The position numbers were made by a program, and so were the translations under genes. A DNA stretch of 64,000 nucleotides from Actinophytocola gossypii (GTDB taxonomy: Bacteria; Actinomycetota; Actinomycetes; Mycobacteriales; Pseudonocardiaceae), in assembly GCF_025165815.1 (NCBI RefSeq), contig NZ_JAFFZE010000009.1, forward strand, positions 540,687-604,686, read 5' to 3'. Each line of letters opens with the position of its first letter. Position 1 is the stretch's first letter. The notes below the pieces were generated by a model that saw only the letters and a list, made by a program, of their open reading frames with translations, was not told the origin of the DNA and did not search any database. Below are positions 16,684 through 25,338 of the stretch, in pieces.

Positions 16684-19446
16684 GTGGCCACCAGCCCTTC
16701 TCCGTCACCGGCCGAGGCCTACACCGCGTCCCGCCGGCGGTCGCGCCATCCCCGGCTGACCGAGTTCACCGCGCAGCTGCCGTTCGAGCTCGATCCGTTC
16801 CAGGACGAGGCGTGTGCCGCGTTGGAGAACGGCCACGGGGTGCTCGTCTGCGCGCCGACCGGGGCCGGCAAGACCGTGGTCGGCGAGTTCGCCGTGCACC
16901 TCGCGCTCGCCGACGGCGCCAAGTGCTTCTACACCACGCCGATCAAGGCGCTGTCCAACCAGAAGTACGCCGACCTGGTCGACCGGTACGGGCCGAAGAA
17001 GGTCGGGCTGCTCACCGGCGACTCCTCGGTCAACGGCAACGCCCCGATCGTCGTGATGACCACCGAGGTCCTGCGCAACATGCTGTACGCGGGCTCGGCC
17101 ACCCTCGACGGGCTCGCCTACGTCGTCATGGACGAGGTGCACTACCTGGCCGACCAGTTCCGCGGCGCGGTGTGGGAGGAGGTCATCCTGCACCTGCCCG
17201 AGTCGGTGCGGCTGGTCTCCCTGTCCGCGACCGTCAGCAACGCCGAGGAGTTCGGCGACTGGCTGGTCGAGGTCCGCGGCGACACCACGGTCGTCGTCGA
17301 CGAGCACCGCCCGGTGCCCCTGTGGCAACACATGATGGTCACCGGCCGGATGCTCGACCTGTTCGCCGGCGAGGACCCGGAGGGCCAACCCCGGATCAAC
17401 CCGAACCTGTTGCGCCGCACCGAGGACGTCGCCCGCCAGTCGCCCTGGGCCGGGCCTCGCCAACGCGGCAGGCGGTCGGCGCCGCCGCCGCGCGGCCCGC
17501 GGTTCCGGCCGCCGTCGCGGGTGGACGTCGTGCAGCGGCTCGACGGCGCCGGCCTGCTGCCGGCGATCGTGTTCGTGTTCAGCCGGGTGGGCTGCGACGC
17601 CGCGGTCGGCCAGTGCGCACGCTCCGGCCTGCGGATGAACACCGACGCCGAGGTCGCCGAGATCCGCCGGATCGTGGACACCCGCACCAAGGACCTCAAC
17701 GACGCCGACCTGCGGGTCCTCGGCTACTGGGAGTGGCGCGACGCGCTGGAGCGCGGGTTCGCCAGCCACCACGCCGGCCTGCTGCCGGCGTTCAAGGAGA
17801 CCGTCGAGGAACTGTTCGTACGCGGGCTGGTCAAGGTCGTGTTCGCGACCGAGACGCTCGCGCTCGGCATCAACATGCCGGCCCGCACCGTCGTGCTGGA
17901 ACGGCTGGTCAAGTACAACGGCGAGGCACACGTCGACCTGACCGCGGGGGAGTACACCCAGCTCACCGGCCGGGCCGGGCGGCGTGGGATCGACGTCGAG
18001 GGCCACGCGGTGGTGGTCTGGCAGCCGGGCGTGGACCCCAAGCACGTCGCCGGGCTCGCCTCCACCAGGACCTACCCGCTGCGCTCGTCGTTCCGGCCCG
18101 CCTACAACATGGCGGTCAACCTGGTCGACCGGCTCGGTGTGCGGGCCGCCCGCGACATGCTGGAACAGTCGTTCGCGCAGTTCCAGGCCGACCGTTCGGT
18201 GGTCGGCCTGGCCCGGCGGATCGAACGCAACCACGAGGCACTGGCCGGTTACGAGAAGTCGATGACCTGCCACCTCGGCGACTTCACCGAGTACGCCAAC
18301 CTGCGGGCCCGGCTGTCGGAGCGGGAGAAGTCGCTGTCCCGCAAGAACGCGTCGGCCCGGCGCGCGGAGGCCGCCCGGTCGCTGGAGGCGCTGCGCAAGG
18401 GCGACGTGATCGCGGTTCCGGCCGGCCGCCGCTCCGGGCTCGCGATCGTGGTCGACCCCGGGCTCGACCCGATGGGCGACCCGCGCCCGCTGGTGCTCAC
18501 CGAGGACCGCTGGTCCGGGCGGCTGTCGGTGGCCGACTTCCCGACCCCGGTCGAGGCGCTCGGCCGGGTCAAGCTGCCCAAACAGGTCGACCTGCGCTCG
18601 CCCCGTTCACGCCGGGACCTGGCGTCGACGCTGCGCAACACCGGTATCGAGGCACCCGGCCGGTCCCGCCGCCGCTCCGGCGCGCAGGACGACGACGGCG
18701 AGCTGGCGGCACTGCGCCGGGCGCTGCGCGCGCATCCGTGTCACGGCTGCGACGAGCGCGAGGTGCACGCGCGGTGGGGGGAGCGGCACCGCAGGCTGCG
18801 CGCGGAAACCACGCAGCTGGAGCAGAAGGTGGCGGCCACGACGCACTCGCTGGCGCGCGCGTTCGACCGGATCCGCGCGCTGCTCACCGAACGCGGCTAC
18901 CTGCTGCACACCGACGGCGAGGACGAGATCACCGGGCACGGCCGGTGGCTCGCCCGGCTGTACAACGAGTCCGACCTGCTGGTGGCGGAGTGCCTGCGCA
19001 ACGGGGTGTGGGACTCGCTCGACGCGCCGGAGCTGGCGGCCGTGGTGTCGGCGCTGGTGTTCGAGTCGCGGCGGGACACGCCAGCCGAGCCGAGGGTGCC
19101 GGCCGGGCCGGTGACCGACGCGCTCGGCGAGACCGTGCGGCTGTGGACCGAGCTGGAGCAGGACGAGCGGCGGCACAAGCTCAACCGCACCCGGCAGCCG
19201 GACGCCGGCTTCGCGTGGACGGCGTACCGCTGGGCGCGCGGCGAGTCACTGGAGCGCGTGATGTCGGCGTCTGAGTCCGCCGGGGCGGAGATCTCGGCGG
19301 GTGACTTCGTCCGGTGGTGCCGGCAGGTGATCGACCTGCTCGACCAGTTGCGCGACGTCATGGGCACCGGTCACCCGGTCGGCGCGGCCGCGAACGAGGC
19401 GGTCCGGGCGATGCGGCGCGGCGTGGTCGCGCTGGGCGTCAACTGA
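16684..19446 (+). CDS. helY: Ski2-like DEAD/DEAH-box RNA helicase (HelY type)
   Basis: 920-residue superfamily 2 helicase. Walker A is CAPTGAGKTVVGEFA (near residue 58), the DExH box is MDEVHYLADQFRGAVWEE, and motif III is SLSATVSNAEEFGDWL. Motifs V and VI are ATETLALGINMPARTVV and TQLTGRAGRRGIDVEGHAV. The C-terminal half matches the DSHCT-type region of Mtr4/Ski2 relatives, here with a distinctive CHGCDEREVHARW. It is a presumed RNA helicase in RNA processing or decay. The GTG start at 16684 gives the expected N terminus; the frame extends upstream only through the sigma gene. Confidence 0.94.
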   Translation: MATSPSPSPAEAYTASRRRSRHPRLTEFTAQLPFELDPFQDEACAALENGHGVLVCAPTGAGKTVVGEFAVHLALADGAKCFYTTPIKALSNQKYADLVDRYGPKKVGLLTGDSSVNGNAPIVVMTTEVLRNMLYAGSATLDGLAYVVMDEVHYLADQFRGAVWEEVILHLPESVRLVSLSATVSNAEEFGDWLVEVRGDTTVVVDEHRPVPLWQHMMVTGRMLDLFAGEDPEGQPRINPNLLRRTEDVARQSPWAGPRQRGRRSAPPPRGPRFRPPSRVDVVQRLDGAGLLPAIVFVFSRVGCDAAVGQCARSGLRMNTDAEVAEIRRIVDTRTKDLNDADLRVLGYWEWRDALERGFASHHAGLLPAFKETVEELFVRGLVKVVFATETLALGINMPARTVVLERLVKYNGEAHVDLTAGEYTQLTGRAGRRGIDVEGHAVVVWQPGVDPKHVAGLASTRTYPLRSSFRPAYNMAVNLVDRLGVRAARDMLEQSFAQFQADRSVVGLARRIERNHEALAGYEKSMTCHLGDFTEYANLRARLSEREKSLSRKNASARRAEAARSLEALRKGDVIAVPAGRRSGLAIVVDPGLDPMGDPRPLVLTEDRWSGRLSVADFPTPVEALGRVKLPKQVDLRSPRSRRDLASTLRNTGIEAPGRSRRRSGAQDDDGELAALRRALRAHPCHGCDEREVHARWGERHRRLRAETTQLEQKVAATTHSLARAFDRIRALLTERGYLLHTDGEDEITGHGRWLARLYNESDLLVAECLRNGVWDSLDAPELAAVVSALVFESRRDTPAEPRVPAGPVTDALGETVRLWTELEQDERRHKLNRTRQPDAGFAWTAYRWARGESLERVMSASESAGAEISAGDFVRWCRQVIDLLDQLRDVMGTGHPVGAAANEAVRAMRRGVVALGVN

Positions 19447-19571
19447 CCCGTCGACCGACTGGGCCGTCCGGGCGGAATCCCCTGGCGCGGCACACGCTCA
19501 GTACACGTGCCGCTATGGTTTGATCGCGCCCAGCGGCACGCAGACCGACTTCGACTTCGCGGAGGCTAACC

Positions 19572-20276
19572 ATGACCAGCCCGTACGGGCCTCCCGGTGG
19601 CAACGACCCGCAGCAGCCGTGGGGACAGCAGCCCTACGGCGGTGGCCCGACGCCGGGCACGCCCTCCGGCGGGTTCCCGGCGCAAGGACCGCAGGGCCCC
19701 GGTCAGGCCCCCGGTCAGGGTGGTTACGGTCAGCAGCAGCCGTACGGCCAGCAGCCCTATGGGCAGCCCGATCCGTCGCAGCAGCAGTACGGGGGTTACG
19801 GCCAGCAACCGACCCAGCAGTACCCCGGCGGGTACGGGCAACAGCAACAGCAGCAGCCCTACGGCGGATACGGCCAGCAGCCGCAACAGCAGCAGCCCGG
19901 CGGCGGGTACCCGGGCGCGTACGGCCAGCAGCCGCAGAAGAAGGGCGGCGCCTGGATCTGGGTCGTGGTGGTGGTGGTCGTGCTGGCGGTCGGCGCGTTC
20001 GGCGTGCTCGGCTTCATCACCCCGGGCTTCCTGAACAAGAAGGTGTTCGACGAGACGGCGCTCGAGGGCGACGAGGGCGTGAAGAAGATCCTCATCGAGA
20101 ACTACAACGAGCCGGCGGAGGAAGTCGGCGACGTGGACTGCCCGGCCGAGCAGGAGGTCAAGGAGGGCAACACCTTCGAGTGCACGGTCGTGATCCGCGA
20201 GGAGGAGATGACGGTCAAGATCACCGTCGTCAACGACGACGGGCAGTACGAGGTCTCCACTCCCGCCGGCGCGTAG
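19572..20276 (+). CDS. DUF4333 membrane protein with Gln/Gly/Pro-Tyr repeat N terminus
   Basis: 234 residues in three parts. A low-complexity N-terminal region rich in Gln, Gly, Tyr and Pro (YGQQ-type repeats, residues about 1-132) comes first, then one TM helix (WIWVVVVVVVLAVGAFGVLGF, shortened: residues about 134-154). The extracytoplasmic DUF4333 domain (ETALEGDEGVKKILIENY...VDCPAEQ...FECTVV) carries two Cys that could pair. GGAGG precedes the ATG. The neighbouring gene at 20322 encodes a paralogous domain on a lipoprotein. Function is unknown; a cell-envelope role is likely. Confidence 0.88.
   Translation: MTSPYGPPGGNDPQQPWGQQPYGGGPTPGTPSGGFPAQGPQGPGQAPGQGGYGQQQPYGQQPYGQPDPSQQQYGGYGQQPTQQYPGGYGQQQQQQPYGGYGQQPQQQQPGGGYPGAYGQQPQKKGGAWIWVVVVVVVLAVGAFGVLGFITPGFLNKKVFDETALEGDEGVKKILIENYNEPAEEVGDVDCPAEQEVKEGNTFECTVVIREEEMTVKITVVNDDGQYEVSTPAGA
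19713..19926 (+). repeat. In-frame (P)YGQQ repeat tract within the DUF4333 gene
   Basis: Degenerate CAGCAG-rich repeats encode about ten YGQQ/YGQ(P) units plus short Gln runs. Such tracts expand and contract readily and form disordered, proline-glutamine-rich cytoplasmic tails. Confidence 0.7.
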
Positions 20277-20289
20277 CCGGGTAGCCTGG

Positions 20290-20307
20290 AACCGGACATA
20301 TCCGGTT
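20290..20307 (+). terminator. Small hairpin between the two DUF4333 genes
   Basis: AACCGGA-CATA-TCCGGTT is a perfect 7-bp stem with a 4-nt loop, 13 bp after the first DUF4333 stop. No T-run follows, so it may be a weak terminator, a processing site or an operator rather than a classical intrinsic terminator. Confidence 0.35.
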
Positions 20308-20321
20308 GTGAAGGGGTTTGT

Positions 20322-20657
20322 GTGCGTCGTCGACTCGTTGGTCTGCTCGTCGTTCCCGTGTTCGTGCTCGCCGGCTGTGGAGCGGAGGACGCGGTCAACC
20401 TCCCCGACGTCCCGGACGTGCCGGACATCGAGATGCCGAACCTCGACGTGCTGAACGAGGGCGTGCTCGAAGGGGCCAACGGTGTCAAGGAGTTCCTCGC
20501 CCAGGAGTACGACCTCACCGACGTCGGCAGCGTCGACTGCCCCGGGGAGCTGGCCCTGCAGTTCGACTGCAACGTGAGCGTCGCCGGCGAGGAGAAGACC
20601 GTCACGGTCACCGTGCTCAACGAGAACGGCGAGTTCGAGGTCAGCGAGCCCAAGTAA
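20322..20657 (+). CDS. DUF4333 lipoprotein
   Basis: 111-residue secreted lipoprotein: signal peptide MRRRLVGLLVVPVFVLAGC with lipobox LAGC (Cys19), a short acidic Asp-Val-Pro linker (LPDVPDVPDIEMPNLDV), then a DUF4333 domain (ANGVKEFLAQEYDLTDVGSV...DCPGEL...FDCNVS). The two domain Cys match those in the upstream paralogue. The start is GTG at 20322. The pair looks like a duplication, one copy TM-anchored with a repeat tail, the other lipid-anchored. Function unknown. Confidence 0.88.
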   Translation: MRRRLVGLLVVPVFVLAGCGAEDAVNLPDVPDVPDIEMPNLDVLNEGVLEGANGVKEFLAQEYDLTDVGSVDCPGELALQFDCNVSVAGEEKTVTVTVLNENGEFEVSEPK

Positions 20658-20682
20658 ACCGGTCGCGTTCACCGCGGCCACG

Positions 20683-21936
20683 ATGCATCATCGGCCGGTG
20701 ACCCAGACCCTCCCGTCCACGCGGACGACCGACTTCGAGATCCGGGCCGTCGAGGACGACGAGCGGCGCTCGGCGTACACCGTATTCATGGAGGCCCTGC
20801 ACGAGGAGCCGCCGGACGACGAGAAGTGGACGCTCGCGGCGCGTGCCTACGAGCCGGGCCGCGCCTACGGCGCGTTCGCCGGCGACACCCTCGTCGGCGC
20901 CACCATGTCGCTCACCTCCGACATCACCGTGCCTGGCGGCGGGGTCGTGCCGATGGCCGCGGTCACCGGGGTCGGCGTGCGTACCGATCACCGCAGGCGC
21001 GGCGTGCTGACCGGCCTGATGCGCCGCCAGTTGGCGGACCTCGCGGCCGCCGGCGAGGTGTTCGCCACCCTGCACGCGAGCGAGCCGACGATCTACGGCC
21101 GGTTCGGCTACGGCCTCGGCACGCTGGCCCGCGTCGTGCGGGTCAAGCCGCCGCGGGCGCGGATGCGGGCCGACGTGCCGACCGCGGGCACGACGCGCCT
21201 GCTGACCAAGGACGAGGCACTGACCCTGCTCCCCGGGGCGTACCAGCGGCTACGGCCGAGGCGCGCCGGGGTGATGGGTCGGGCGCCGTCCTGGTGGGCG
21301 ATGTGCTACGAGTACCGCCTGACCCACATGCGGCTCCGGGTCGCCGCGCACTACGGCCCGGACGGCGAGATCGACGGCATGGTCGGCTTCCGCTCCGTCG
21401 AGATCCCCTCCGACGACCCGAGGGTCAACGCGGGCGTGGTGGTGCTCGACTTCGTCGGCGCGAACCAGGCGGTGGAGAACGACCTGTGGCGGTTCCTGCT
21501 GGGTATCGACCTGGTCGACGACGTCACCGTCTACATGCGTCCGCTGGACGAACCGCTCGAGGCGATGCTGGAGAACGCGCACGCGGTCCGCTGCGAGTGG
21601 GACGAGGAGCTGTGGGTGCGGGTGGTGGACGTGCCGGCCGCGCTCGCCGCCCGGACCTACGGCGCCGCCGACCCGGTGGTGGTGGAGGTCGTCGACCCGA
21701 TCCTGCCGGCCAACTCCGGCCGGTACCTGGTCGGTCCCCATGGCGCGGACCGCACCGACGCCCCGGCCGCCCTCACCCTGGGCGTGGAAGCGCTCGGGAT
21801 GGTCTACTTCGGCGCGTGGCGCCCGTCGAAGCTGGCCGGGATCGGCCGCCTCGCCGTGCACGACCCGGCCGCGCTGCCGGCCGCCGACCGCCTGTTCGCC
21901 ACCGACGAACCGTCCTGGTGCGGCAGCCTGTTCTGA
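20683..21936 (+). CDS. Eis-like GNAT N-acetyltransferase
   Basis: 417-residue protein of the Eis family: an N-terminal GNAT domain with the acetyl-CoA loop VGVRTDHRRRGVLTGLMRRQ (residues about 97-116), a second GNAT-like domain and a C-terminal sterol-carrier-like domain. Homologues acetylate aminoglycosides or protein lysines; the in vivo substrate is not predictable. FATLHASEPTIYGRFGYGL is typical of Eis. The start is ATG 20683 or GTG 20698; neither has a good Shine-Dalgarno sequence. Confidence 0.9.
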   Translation: MHHRPVTQTLPSTRTTDFEIRAVEDDERRSAYTVFMEALHEEPPDDEKWTLAARAYEPGRAYGAFAGDTLVGATMSLTSDITVPGGGVVPMAAVTGVGVRTDHRRRGVLTGLMRRQLADLAAAGEVFATLHASEPTIYGRFGYGLGTLARVVRVKPPRARMRADVPTAGTTRLLTKDEALTLLPGAYQRLRPRRAGVMGRAPSWWAMCYEYRLTHMRLRVAAHYGPDGEIDGMVGFRSVEIPSDDPRVNAGVVVLDFVGANQAVENDLWRFLLGIDLVDDVTVYMRPLDEPLEAMLENAHAVRCEWDEELWVRVVDVPAALAARTYGAADPVVVEVVDPILPANSGRYLVGPHGADRTDAPAALTLGVEALGMVYFGAWRPSKLAGIGRLAVHDPAALPAADRLFATDEPSWCGSLF

Positions 21937-21940
21937 CGCG

Positions 21941-22882
21941 TCAGGCGTGGGCGGCTGGGAGCGCGGCCAGCAGCCGGTCCACGGACGCGCCCAGGTCCCA
22001 CTTCTCCTGCAGCATGCGCACCCGGTCGAGGTCACGGGCCTCGACCGGGACGGCGTCGTCGCGGTCGATCGTGACGTCGGCGTCCAGGGCGACCCGGACC
22101 ACCCTCGGCGCGGCCGCGACGTACTCGGCGGCGTCGGCGAGGGCGGTCTTCACCCGAAGCGGCACCAGCTTGTCGTCGGCCGCGGCCGCGGCGAGCAGGC
22201 CCTCCAGCGAGCCGAACCGGGTGATCAGCTTCGCCGCGGTCTTCTCGCCGACGCCGGCCACGCCGGGCAGGCCGTCGGACGGGTCGCCGCGGAGCAGGGC
22301 CATGTCGGCGTAGGCGGGGCCGCTGTTCTCCGGCGGCAGCGCGTACCGCTCGGCCAGCTCGCGCGGCCCGAGCACCTCCGCCTTCGCCCAGCCCCGGCCG
22401 ACGTAGATCACCGCGGCCGGGGTCGGCTCGTCCCGGACGACCTGGAACAGGTCCCGGTCGCCGGAGACGACCTCGACCGGGTCGGTGGCCTCGCGGGCGA
22501 CGAGCGTGCCGATCACGTCGTCGGCCTCGTAGCCGTCCGCCTCGGCGACGGCCAGGCCGACCGCGTCCAGCAGGTCCAGGATGATCGGGACCTGCGGGGT
22601 GAGCGTGTCCGGCACCTCCTCGACGTTGTTCACCGGATCGGCCAGCCGGTGTGCCTTGTACGAGGGCAGCGCCTCGACCCGGAACGCCGGCCGCCAGTCG
22701 GCGTCCATGCACGCGACCAGCCGGCCGGGCCGACGGTCGGTGAGGATGCGCGCGATCGTGTCGGTGAACCCGCGCACGGCGTTCACGACCGTGCCGTCGG
22801 GCGCGGTCATCGAGTCGGGCAGCGCGTAGTACGCGCGGAAGTACAGGCTGGCCGCGTCGAGCAGCGCGAGGGGACGGCTCAC
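21941..22882 (-). CDS. 5'-3' exonuclease (FEN/PolA N-domain type)
   Basis: 313-residue stand-alone 5' nuclease. Acidic metal-binding motifs include LLDAASLYFRAYYALPD at the N terminus and YEADDVIGTLVAREA...VVSGDRDLFQVV in the middle. The helix-hairpin-helix LRGDPSDGLPGVAGVGEKTA follows at about residues 190-210. It resembles the N-terminal domain of DNA polymerase I and probably processes flaps and RNA primers. The start is GTG 22882. It is convergent with the Eis-like gene (4 bp between) and divergent from the M24 peptidase gene. Confidence 0.93.
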   Translation of the reverse strand: MSRPLALLDAASLYFRAYYALPDSMTAPDGTVVNAVRGFTDTIARILTDRRPGRLVACMDADWRPAFRVEALPSYKAHRLADPVNNVEEVPDTLTPQVPIILDLLDAVGLAVAEADGYEADDVIGTLVAREATDPVEVVSGDRDLFQVVRDEPTPAAVIYVGRGWAKAEVLGPRELAERYALPPENSGPAYADMALLRGDPSDGLPGVAGVGEKTAAKLITRFGSLEGLLAAAAADDKLVPLRVKTALADAAEYVAAAPRVVRVALDADVTIDRDDAVPVEARDLDRVRMLQEKWDLGASVDRLLAALPAAHA

Positions 22883-22934
22883 GGCGCCAGCCTGCCATGT
22901 CCCCGCGCTGCCGTGGAAGAAGGGCGCGGCGCAG

Positions 22935-22948
22935 TAGGCTCCATGGCA
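22935..22948 (+). promoter_or_regulatory. Leaderless promoter candidate of the M24 peptidase gene
   Basis: TAGGCT at 22935-22940 lies 7 nt before ATG 22948; the same hexamer precedes pafA. No Shine-Dalgarno sequence is present. Confidence 0.45.
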
Positions 22949-24081
22949 TGTCGAACACCGTCACCCCGATCGACCCGACGGCCCTGCGCGCGCGGCTGGA
23001 CCGCGCCAGGGAGGCCGCCGGGAACGCCGGCGTGGACGCCTTGCTGATGGCGCCCGGCTCGGACCTCCGCTACCTGCTCGGCGCCTCCGGCAGCTCCTTC
23101 GAGCGGCTGACCTGCCTGGTCCTGCCGGCCGGCGGCGGTCCGGTGCTGGTGGTGCCGAAGCTGGAGGCCCCCGGCTACGCCGACGTGCCGACCGACGCGC
23201 TCGGCGTCGAGCTGGCCACCTGGGTCGACGGCGAGGACCCGTACGCGCTGGTCGCGTCGCGGCTCGGCCGGGCGACCAACGTGGCGCTCGGCGACATGAT
23301 GCCGGCACTGCACGTGCTCGGCCTGCGCGGCGCGCTGCCGGACGCGCACCAGGTCCTGGCCGGGCCGGTCGTGCGCGAGCTGCGGATGCGCAAGGACGCC
23401 GCCGAGATCGCGGCGCTGCGGCGCGCGGGGGCGGCGATCGACCGGGTGCACGCCAGGATGGCGGAGTTCCTGCGGGTCGGGCGTACCGAGGCGGAGGTCG
23501 GCGCGGACGTCGCGGCGGCGATCGTCGAGGAGGGGCACGCGGTGGCGGAGTTCGTCATCGTCGGCTCCGGGCCCAACGGCGCCAGCCCGCACCACAGCCT
23601 GTCCGACCGGGTGATCGAGGCAGGCGACGTGGTGGTGGTCGACATCGGCGGCCCGGTCGACGACGGCTACTGCTCGGACAGCACCCGCACCTACGTCATG
23701 GGCTCGCCCCGCGACGCCGACGTGGCCGACACCTACGCCGTGCTGCAGCGCGCCCAGGCGGCCGCCGTGGCCGCGGTCCGGCCGGGCGTGTCCGCGCAGG
23801 ACGTCGACGCGGCGGCCCGCTCGATCATCGCCGACGCCGGGTTCGGCGAGCAGTTCATCCACCGAACGGGGCATGGCATCGGCCTCGACGTGCACGAGGA
23901 CCCGTACATCGTGGGCGGCAACGCCCTGCCGCTGGAGCCGGGGATGGCGTTCAGCGTGGAGCCGGGGATCTACCTGCCCGGCCGGTGGGGCGCGCGGATC
24001 GAGGACATCGTCGTGGTCACCGAGGACGGCGTGGAGCCGCTGAACAACCAGCCGCACGAGCTGGTCGCGCTGCCGGCATGA
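22948..24081 (+). CDS. M24-family Xaa-Pro dipeptidase/aminopeptidase
   Basis: 377-residue pita-bread metallopeptidase that probably cleaves X-Pro dipeptides. It has an N-terminal creatinase-like domain (residues 1-130) and a catalytic domain with the metal ligands VVVDIGGPVDDGYCSDSTRT (two Asp), HRTGHGIGLDVHEDP (His), and FSVEPGIYLPGRWGARIED (two Glu). The ATG at 22948 is preferred; it has no Shine-Dalgarno sequence but a leaderless promoter. The stop overlaps the start of the Lrp gene (ATGA). Confidence 0.93.
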   Translation: MSNTVTPIDPTALRARLDRAREAAGNAGVDALLMAPGSDLRYLLGASGSSFERLTCLVLPAGGGPVLVVPKLEAPGYADVPTDALGVELATWVDGEDPYALVASRLGRATNVALGDMMPALHVLGLRGALPDAHQVLAGPVVRELRMRKDAAEIAALRRAGAAIDRVHARMAEFLRVGRTEAEVGADVAAAIVEEGHAVAEFVIVGSGPNGASPHHSLSDRVIEAGDVVVVDIGGPVDDGYCSDSTRTYVMGSPRDADVADTYAVLQRAQAAAVAAVRPGVSAQDVDAAARSIIADAGFGEQFIHRTGHGIGLDVHEDPYIVGGNALPLEPGMAFSVEPGIYLPGRWGARIEDIVVVTEDGVEPLNNQPHELVALPA

Positions 24082-24530
24082 CGGCGGAGCTGGAGCAGAT
24101 CGACCAGGCGATCGCGCGGGTGCTCGCGGCGGACGGCAGGTGCAGCTTCACCGACCTGGCCGAGCGGGTCGGGCTGTCGGTGTCGGCCGTGCACCAGCGG
24201 GTGCGGCGGCTGGAGCAGCGGGGGGTGATCCGCGGGTACGCCGCGCAGCTCAACGCCGAGGTGATCGGGCTGCCGCTGACCGCGTTCATCTCGCTGACCC
24301 CGATCGACCCGGCGGCCCCCGACGACTACCCGCAGCGGCTGGAGGGCATCCGGGAGATCGAGTCGTGCTACTCGGTGGCCGGGGACGAGTCGTACATCCT
24401 GCTGGTGCGGGTGTCCTCCCCGGCCGCGCTCGAGGACCTGCTGCGGCGGGTCCGCGAGGCGGCCAAGGTGTCCACCCGCACCACGGTCGTGCTGTCGACC
24501 CCGTACGAGGGCCGCTCGCCGGCGATCTGA
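24078..24530 (+). CDS. Lrp/AsnC-family transcriptional regulator
   Basis: 150-residue regulator: an N-terminal AsnC HTH (LEQIDQAIARVLAADGRCSF...ERVGLSVSAVHQRVRRLEQRG, residues about 4-50) and a C-terminal RAM/Lrp ligand domain (ESCYSVAGDESYILLVRVSS). Translation is coupled to the peptidase gene by an ATGA overlap, so the two are co-expressed; amino-acid or dipeptide sensing linked to peptide turnover is plausible. Confidence 0.93.
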   Translation: MTAELEQIDQAIARVLAADGRCSFTDLAERVGLSVSAVHQRVRRLEQRGVIRGYAAQLNAEVIGLPLTAFISLTPIDPAAPDDYPQRLEGIREIESCYSVAGDESYILLVRVSSPAALEDLLRRVREAAKVSTRTTVVLSTPYEGRSPAI

Positions 24531-24640
24531 GGACCGGTTCACGGGCGGCCATATGCGCACGCTATGTGGCCGTTATCCGGTGGCGGTTACGGTCGAACGC
24601 GATGGGGCGAACGTCGACGTCGATCACCTTGGGGAGTCCT

Positions 24641-25273
24641 GTGCCTGGCCTGGCGGTGCGATCTCGGTGGGACGAACCCGCGTTCATGGCTCCCGTCGCC
24701 GTCGACGACGTGGCGGACGCACTGGCCTCGGCCGAGCGGGAGGTCCTCGTCATGGGCACGGCCCGCGACACCCTCGGGCTGGCTCGGCGAGTGGTCCCAC
24801 GAGACGGTGTCCGGTTCCGGTTCGTGTACCCGGGTCACGTCCGCCGTTCGACGGCCACCGAGGCTCACCTGGCCGCCCTGATCGCGTCGGGTGGGCTGGT
24901 GCGCACCGCGCTCCGGGTGCCCGCCGACGTGCTGGTGGTCGACAACGCGTTGGCCTTCTTTCCCGGTAGGCACGCCGTGCGTGGCGAGGTCGTCGGGGTC
25001 GGGCTGGCCAGCATCGTCGCGACGGTGGTCGAGCTGTTCGAACGGACCTGGGCCGGCGGCGAGCCGTTCGACGCGCAGGGACTGGACGTGCGGGAACAGG
25101 AGGTGCTCCGCGGTCTGTCGTCCGGCTGGCTGGACGAGACGGTGGCGGCACGACTCGGTGTGTCCGTGCGCACCGTTCGGCGCGAGGTCGCGGTTCTCAT
25201 GCACCGGCTGGACGCGCGCAGCAGGTTCCAGGCGGGAATGAGAGCCGCGGCCCGGGGGTGGCTCGCCCCTTAG
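24641..25273 (+). CDS. LuxR-type HTH regulator with PLD-like N-terminal domain
   Basis: 210-residue protein. The N-terminal about 120 residues (FMAPVAVDDVADALASAERE...VRFRFVYPGHVRR...VPADVLVVDNALAFFPGR) resemble the phosphodiesterase-like sensor domain seen in some actinobacterial LuxR and TrmB-like regulators. The C-terminal LuxR/GerE HTH is DVREQEVLRGLSSGWLDETVAARL...TVRREVAVLMHRLD. GTG 24641 is chosen because GGGGAG (24631-24636) is 4 nt upstream; ATG 24602 is the alternative. The SARP gene follows 65 bp downstream in the same direction, suggesting a regulatory pair. Confidence 0.85.
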   Translation: MPGLAVRSRWDEPAFMAPVAVDDVADALASAEREVLVMGTARDTLGLARRVVPRDGVRFRFVYPGHVRRSTATEAHLAALIASGGLVRTALRVPADVLVVDNALAFFPGRHAVRGEVVGVGLASIVATVVELFERTWAGGEPFDAQGLDVREQEVLRGLSSGWLDETVAARLGVSVRTVRREVAVLMHRLDARSRFQAGMRAAARGWLAP

Positions 25274-25301
25274 CGTTGGTCGTCCGCCGACGCGACCGCA
25301 G

Positions 25302-25307
25302 TAGAAT
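25302..25307 (+). promoter_or_regulatory. -10 hexamer candidate of the SARP gene
   Basis: TAGAAT at 25302-25307 would start transcription about 25 nt upstream of GTG 25339, separately from the luxR-like gene. No good -35 is visible, which would suit activator-dependent expression. Confidence 0.35.
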
Positions 25308-25338
25308 GAGCCGCGGCGGCGTCGGCGGACGGGGTGAT

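Noticed and set aside
19713..19926. Possible CRISPR or tandem-repeat array
   Set aside because: The repetition is in-frame, degenerate and codon-based (YGQQ units) with no spacers; no CRISPR array was seen anywhere in the window.
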